From Prevotella sp. (GTDB lineage: Bacteria; Bacteroidota; Bacteroidia; Bacteroidales; Bacteroidaceae), in assembly GCA_003447235.1 (NCBI GenBank), contig DLZV01000010.1, positions 1-45,689 of the forward strand: DNA of 45,689 nt, given 5' to 3'. Below the pieces are notes generated by a model. The model made no database searches and was not told where the DNA came from. It was given only the letters and a program-made list of their open reading frames with translations. Both the position numbers and the translations under genes were made by a program. Every line of letters begins with the position of its first letter. The first letter of the stretch is position 1. Below are positions 42,094 through 45,689 of this stretch, piece after piece.

Positions 42094-45000
42094 ATGTCTT
42101 ATACGAATATTCATACTGGCGTTTACGAGCAGATTATCAACCGCCTCTTCAAACTGAAATTGAACGAGGTGGACGCTGGGCGTTTCTATATAGGCAAGAA
42201 GCTGATTTCGAAGGATGATGCTGTCCATATTCTCAGCAAGTATCTCCAACACCTTATCGAGGTGGCGTTTGCGGGAACGCCCGACGACCAGGATGCCGAC
42301 AAATATACAGATTTTGTCAATTCTGTCATCAAGACATTAGGCCGTGAATTCAATGTGGATGACACGGAGCTCGACCTGATTGACGCTCAGAAAAGCATCC
42401 TAACGGCCGTTGTTGACCGCACCAACTGCGAATATCCCGACATAGAGCAACACCTCAAAGCCATCACTCCGACAACCAGCCTCAGCCGTAGCGCCTTGTT
42501 CTTCGGAGGCAAAGGACCTGCCGATATGGAGAGCGAGCTCAATCGCGAGATTCTCTGTGCCGACGAGATCTGCTGGGTGGTGTCGTTTATCAAGACCAGC
42601 GGACTCAATCTGCTCTGGAACAGCTTGCGAAAGTTCACGAGCGAGGGCAAGAAGCTGCGCGTCATCACAACCACCTACACGGGTGCTACGGACTACGACG
42701 CCATGGTCCGGTTGGCCTCCTTGCCCAACACGGAGATTAAGATTTCGTATGACGGAACGCAAGACCGCCTGCATGCCAAATCCTATATTTTCCTTCGCAA
42801 CTCAGGCTTCCACACAGCTTACATTGGTTCCAGCAACCTCTCGCTCTACGCTTTGAGGGATGGCAAGGAGTGGAACTTCAAGGCCACTCAGTTTGAGTTG
42901 CCCCAGGTGATCGACGAGGTGCGCCATTCGTTTGAGGCCTACTGGTGCGACGCTACCTTCGAGGACTTCATTCCCGGCGTTAGCAACGCACGGCTGAAGA
43001 AGGCTTTAGGAGCAGACTGGGAAACGCCCTTGCTCGATTTCTCGGCGCTCGACCTCATGCGCGCCAAGGACTATCAGCAGGAGATATTGGAAAGGCTGGA
43101 TGTGGAGCGAAACGTGCACGGCCATTTCCGCAACCTTGTGGTGGCTGCCACGGGCACGGGAAAGACCGTCATTGCCGCCTTCGACTTCAAACGCTACCGT
43201 GAGGCCCATCCCGACTGCCGTTTTCTCTTCGTCGCCCATCGCCAGGAAATCCTTCGTCAGGCCATGCTCACCTTCCGCATCGTGCTCGAAGACCCCAACT
43301 TCGGCAGCCTGTGGGACGGCGACAACGAACCCTCCAGCTATCAGCACGTCTTTGCCAGCAAGGACACGTTGCGCAACCGCCTGGACCACCTGCAGCTCAC
43401 CGAGGATTTCTACGACTATATGGTGGTCGATGAGGTCCATCACGTCGTGGCGCCCACCTACGTCAAGCTGATGACCCATTTCAAGCCTCAGATACTGCTG
43501 GGTCTTACGGCAACGCCTGAGCGTACAAACGAGCAGGAGGACATCACGGTTTTCTTCGACGGACACATCTCGGCCGAAATACGCCTTCCTGCTGCCTTGA
43601 ACGCCGGGCTGCTTGCTCCGTTCCATTATTATGGCATCCCGGACAATGTGGACCTGACAGAAGTGAAATGGAGCGGACACGGCTACGACATCTCCGAACT
43701 GTCGCGAGTCTATACACAGAACGACTTCCGTACCGGGCTCATCCTCAAGAAGATGCAGGAGTACATCGGAAACGGCCAACTCAGCAAGGTTCGGGCGCTT
43801 TGCTTCTGCGTAAACAAGGAGCACGCACGATACATGAACGCCAAGTTCACGCTGGCCGGACTGCGTACGGATGTGCTTACGAGCAACGACGACCACCACC
43901 ATCGCACCCTCGTCAAGAAGCAGCTTCAGGCCGGAAAAATCAACTATCTCTTCGTCGTAGATCTTTTCAACGAGGGTGTGGACATTCCCGAGATCGACAC
44001 CATTCTCTTCCTTCGTCCCACCGAGAGTGCCACGGTCTTCCTCCAGCAGTTTGGCCGAGGCCTCCGTCTGCACAAAGGCAAGGACCATCTCACCGTACTC
44101 GACTTTGTAGGCCATTCGCGTGCCGAGTTTAGCTACAAGGATCGCTTCGAGGCCCTCATAGGCCGACACTCGCGCAACATCAGGGAAGAAATAGAGGGAG
44201 GCTTCACCAATGCGCCCTTCGGTTGCAAGATCGTCCTGGAGGAAAAGGCCAAAGAGGAGATCCTTGCCAACATCGACGGCTATCTGCGCAGTCTCAACCG
44301 AAGCCGAATCATCAAGGAGATAGCCGCCTACCACCAAGTCTGCCACGGATCGTTCTCGCTCAAGGGCTTCCTGGCCTACAGCCACATTCCTTTCCACAAG
44401 ATCTATGGCGCCCTGACGTGGGGCGAGATGTGCCAGAAGGCTGGCGTCCGAAGCGAGGTGTCGGCCCATGCGGAACAAATAAAGTTTGCCGTCAACAAGA
44501 AATGGCTCGCTACCGACTCGTTCTCCTACTTCACCCAACTGCTACAATTCGTGGCGAGCGGATTCCGTTGCGACACCCGCACTTTCTCCGAACAGCAGAG
44601 GCGCAGTGCCGTGATGCTCTACTACGACCTGTACGACAAGGCAGGCCATTATGCCAGCATCGAGGAGATGTTCCGCGATTTAGCCTCCGATCCTCTATTC
44701 ATACAGGAGTTGCATGAGGTGGTCGATTATCTGCGAGACAGATGTTCGGCGCCCGAGAAAGCGGACAATTCGGTCTATCAGGCTTGGAACCCGCTTCGTC
44801 TGCATGGCGTCTATTCCAAGGCACAGATTCAAGCCGCGCTGGGCCTCTCCACCATAGAGCGCAAATCTCCGTCGCGCGAAGGCGTTGAGCGCTTGAAGGA
44901 CATCAAGCTCGAGGCGATGTACGTGGACATTATCAAGAAACGCGAAGAGGGTTCGATGACGGCCTACAAGGACTATGCCCAAAACCGTGAGTTCTTCCAC

Positions 45001-45258
45001 TGGGAGACGCAAAACCGAGTGCGCGAGGGCAGTCGCGAAGCCGAGGCTTATCGCAATGGCGAAAACAACATGCTTCTCTTCGTGCGTCAGCAAGTGGAAC
45101 ATCCCGACTACGGTTGCCGTATGGGTTTCACTTATCTCGGCCAGGTTACGATGAAGAGCATAGAGGGCTCCAAGCCAATGCAGATCGTATGGCACCTGAA
45201 CACCCCCATGTCGGAAGCCACTTACGCTTTTGCAAGTCAATACAAAGCGATTGGATAA
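42094..45258 (+). CDS. PLD nuclease - superfamily 2 helicase - DUF3427 protein
   Basis: A 1,054-residue multidomain protein expected to act on DNA. An N-terminal region of about 130 residues leads to a phospholipase-D-like nuclease domain, with RLHAKSYIF (His227, Lys229) and GSSNLS (Asn248) forming a single HxK...N catalytic half. The helicase core has Walker A AATGTGKT (Lys357), DEVH (446-449), LLGLTATPERT, and arginine-finger motif VI QQFGRGLR (651-658). From about 740 the sequence matches what I recall of DUF3427, which follows this helicase type in many bacteria (SSL2-like). The nuclease plus helicase make-up is common in anti-phage and restriction-linked proteins, but a repair role is equally possible. 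It follows yccF and is followed by a weak hairpin. No methylase or partner subunit is adjacent. Confidence 0.9.
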   Translation: MSYTNIHTGVYEQIINRLFKLKLNEVDAGRFYIGKKLISKDDAVHILSKYLQHLIEVAFAGTPDDQDADKYTDFVNSVIKTLGREFNVDDTELDLIDAQKSILTAVVDRTNCEYPDIEQHLKAITPTTSLSRSALFFGGKGPADMESELNREILCADEICWVVSFIKTSGLNLLWNSLRKFTSEGKKLRVITTTYTGATDYDAMVRLASLPNTEIKISYDGTQDRLHAKSYIFLRNSGFHTAYIGSSNLSLYALRDGKEWNFKATQFELPQVIDEVRHSFEAYWCDATFEDFIPGVSNARLKKALGADWETPLLDFSALDLMRAKDYQQEILERLDVERNVHGHFRNLVVAATGTGKTVIAAFDFKRYREAHPDCRFLFVAHRQEILRQAMLTFRIVLEDPNFGSLWDGDNEPSSYQHVFASKDTLRNRLDHLQLTEDFYDYMVVDEVHHVVAPTYVKLMTHFKPQILLGLTATPERTNEQEDITVFFDGHISAEIRLPAALNAGLLAPFHYYGIPDNVDLTEVKWSGHGYDISELSRVYTQNDFRTGLILKKMQEYIGNGQLSKVRALCFCVNKEHARYMNAKFTLAGLRTDVLTSNDDHHHRTLVKKQLQAGKINYLFVVDLFNEGVDIPEIDTILFLRPTESATVFLQQFGRGLRLHKGKDHLTVLDFVGHSRAEFSYKDRFEALIGRHSRNIREEIEGGFTNAPFGCKIVLEEKAKEEILANIDGYLRSLNRSRIIKEIAAYHQVCHGSFSLKGFLAYSHIPFHKIYGALTWGEMCQKAGVRSEVSAHAEQIKFAVNKKWLATDSFSYFTQLLQFVASGFRCDTRTFSEQQRRSAVMLYYDLYDKAGHYASIEEMFRDLASDPLFIQELHEVVDYLRDRCSAPEKADNSVYQAWNPLRLHGVYSKAQIQAALGLSTIERKSPSREGVERLKDIKLEAMYVDIIKKREEGSMTAYKDYAQNREFFHWETQNRVREGSREAEAYRNGENNMLLFVRQQVEHPDYGCRMGFTYLGQVTMKSIEGSKPMQIVWHLNTPMSEATYAFASQYKAIG

Positions 45259-45287
45259 CTCTGATCACAGCAGAAAGGCGCTCAAGC

Positions 45288-45321
45288 CTCCCCCTCCATG
45301 ATTCACATCTTAGCGGGGGAG
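45288..45321 (+). terminator. Weak hairpin downstream of the helicase gene
   Basis: CTCCCCC (45288-45294) and GGGGGAG (45315-45321) with a 20-nt loop. No T-run follows, so termination here is uncertain. Confidence 0.3.
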
Positions 45322-45376
45322 CAATTAACTAGCTTAAAATCCCATTTTCTAAGAAACAATTCTGTATTTCTTCTTG

Positions 45377-45487
45377 CTACACGGCTGCCATGCAGCTCGT
45401 CACGCCGAGGGCCGTGGCGATGGCCGTGAGGATCGAGATGGCGGTCTGAATGACGAAGCGCCATACCTGTCTTTTCTTTTCATCCAT
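45377..45487 (-). CDS. Smalltalk micro-protein
   Basis: A 36-residue frame from the ATG at 45487 to TAG at 45379-45377. The product starts MDEKKRQVWRFVIQTAISIL and continues LTAIATALGVTSCMAAV. That pattern, a charged start, then W-x-F-V-I-Q-T, then a hydrophobic helix with TAIATxLGVTSC, is the 'smalltalk protein' family that is widespread in Bacteroidetes. The Cys in VTSC resembles a lipobox, so it may be a tiny lipoprotein or a membrane peptide. The function is unknown. In relatives it usually sits between an HU-family DNA-binding gene and an N-acetylmuramoyl-L-alanine amidase gene (recalled). The HU gene would be to the right of this window; no amidase is seen to the left, where the convergent helicase gene lies. 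Confidence 0.85.
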   Translation of the reverse strand: MDEKKRQVWRFVIQTAISILTAIATALGVTSCMAAV

Positions 45488-45552
45488 GATTTTTCTTTTC
45501 GTTTAAGGGTTTGATAATGAGTACTTTTCTTCTGCTTTCGGTGGCAACGCGA

Positions 45553-45670
45553 GGACAAGTCAAGAAGACTACTAAAACAACTTTTATAACCAAGTTTGCT
45601 TTGTCCACTCAATATCCTCATTGTCATTAGGATAAGTTAAGAAAACAACTCAAACAACCTTTACAACAAG
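45553..45670. repeat. Pair of diverged ~41-bp direct repeats
   Basis: The segments starting GGACAAGTCAAGAAGACTAC at 45553 and GGATAAGTTAAGAAAACAAC at 45630 align over about 41 bases with a single gap and several substitutions, 77 bp apart. They lie upstream of the smalltalk gene. Low-complexity (A/C-rich) composition makes the function unclear. Confidence 0.65.
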
Positions 45671-45689
45671 TAACAACGCTTCGCCAGGA

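Noticed and set aside
45400..45627. A 75-codon minus-strand frame near the right edge
   Set aside because: It is basic and serine-rich without family features and overlaps the smalltalk frame, which has a recognised conserved pattern.

Overview
The window looks like the chromosome of a Bacteroidales bacterium, most likely a GC-rich member of the Prevotellaceae. The support is indirect but consistent. Many genes are preceded by the Bacteroidetes-type promoter (TTTG, 19-20 nt, TAnnTTTG). There is a type IX secretion gene (porQ), a single-chain NfnAB/GltA-like flavoprotein, a DUF4738 lipoprotein, a 'smalltalk' micro-protein and an IS1380-family remnant. Housekeeping genes use GC-rich codons; the left ~5.6 kb is visibly more AT-rich.

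Left end (1-6050) is a defence-like accessory block beside two tandem tRNA-Lys(CUU) genes. It holds a Cas9 gene running off the left edge (1,057 codons present, all RuvC and HNH catalytic residues intact). A divergently transcribed tracrRNA lies directly upstream, with a good promoter, an anti-repeat, a nexus hairpin and a UUCG-capped terminator. Next come a DUF262/DUF1524 (GmrSD-like) protein with an added C-terminal helix-turn-helix and the 5' stub of an IS1380 transposase abutting the tRNA terminator. No CRISPR array and no cas1/cas2 lie inside the window; they would be expected beyond position 1.

The middle (6.2-41.6 kb) is mainly core genome. It contains proS; an OmpA/glycine-zipper lipoprotein; a leftward cluster dcp-comEB-ctpA-fthC; valS; porQ-cmk; a TonB-like gene, ispA and tatD; a leftward cluster rfbC-DUF4738-cbpA; a tiny repeat-containing lipoprotein; mtaB and a GT2 glycosyltransferase; uvrA; a porin; rlmD; ispE; rplU-rpmA; serS; the NfnAB-like fusion; a nucleoside phosphorylase and mnmE. 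Intergenic spaces carry several four-copy arrays of short tandem repeats, most of them able to form hairpins.

The right end (41.7-45.7 kb) has a YccF membrane protein, a 1,054-residue PLD nuclease/superfamily 2 helicase/DUF3427 protein that is a candidate anti-phage or DNA-repair factor, the smalltalk micro-ORF and a pair of degenerate 41-bp repeats.

The observations most worth following are the Cas9-tracrRNA locus with overlapping divergent promoters, the Cas9-adjacent GmrSD-like protein with a DNA-binding tail, and a hairpin that would bury an unusually strong Shine-Dalgarno sequence in front of the J-domain chaperone gene, which looks like an RNA thermometer. All assignments come from reading the sequence; no database search was run.
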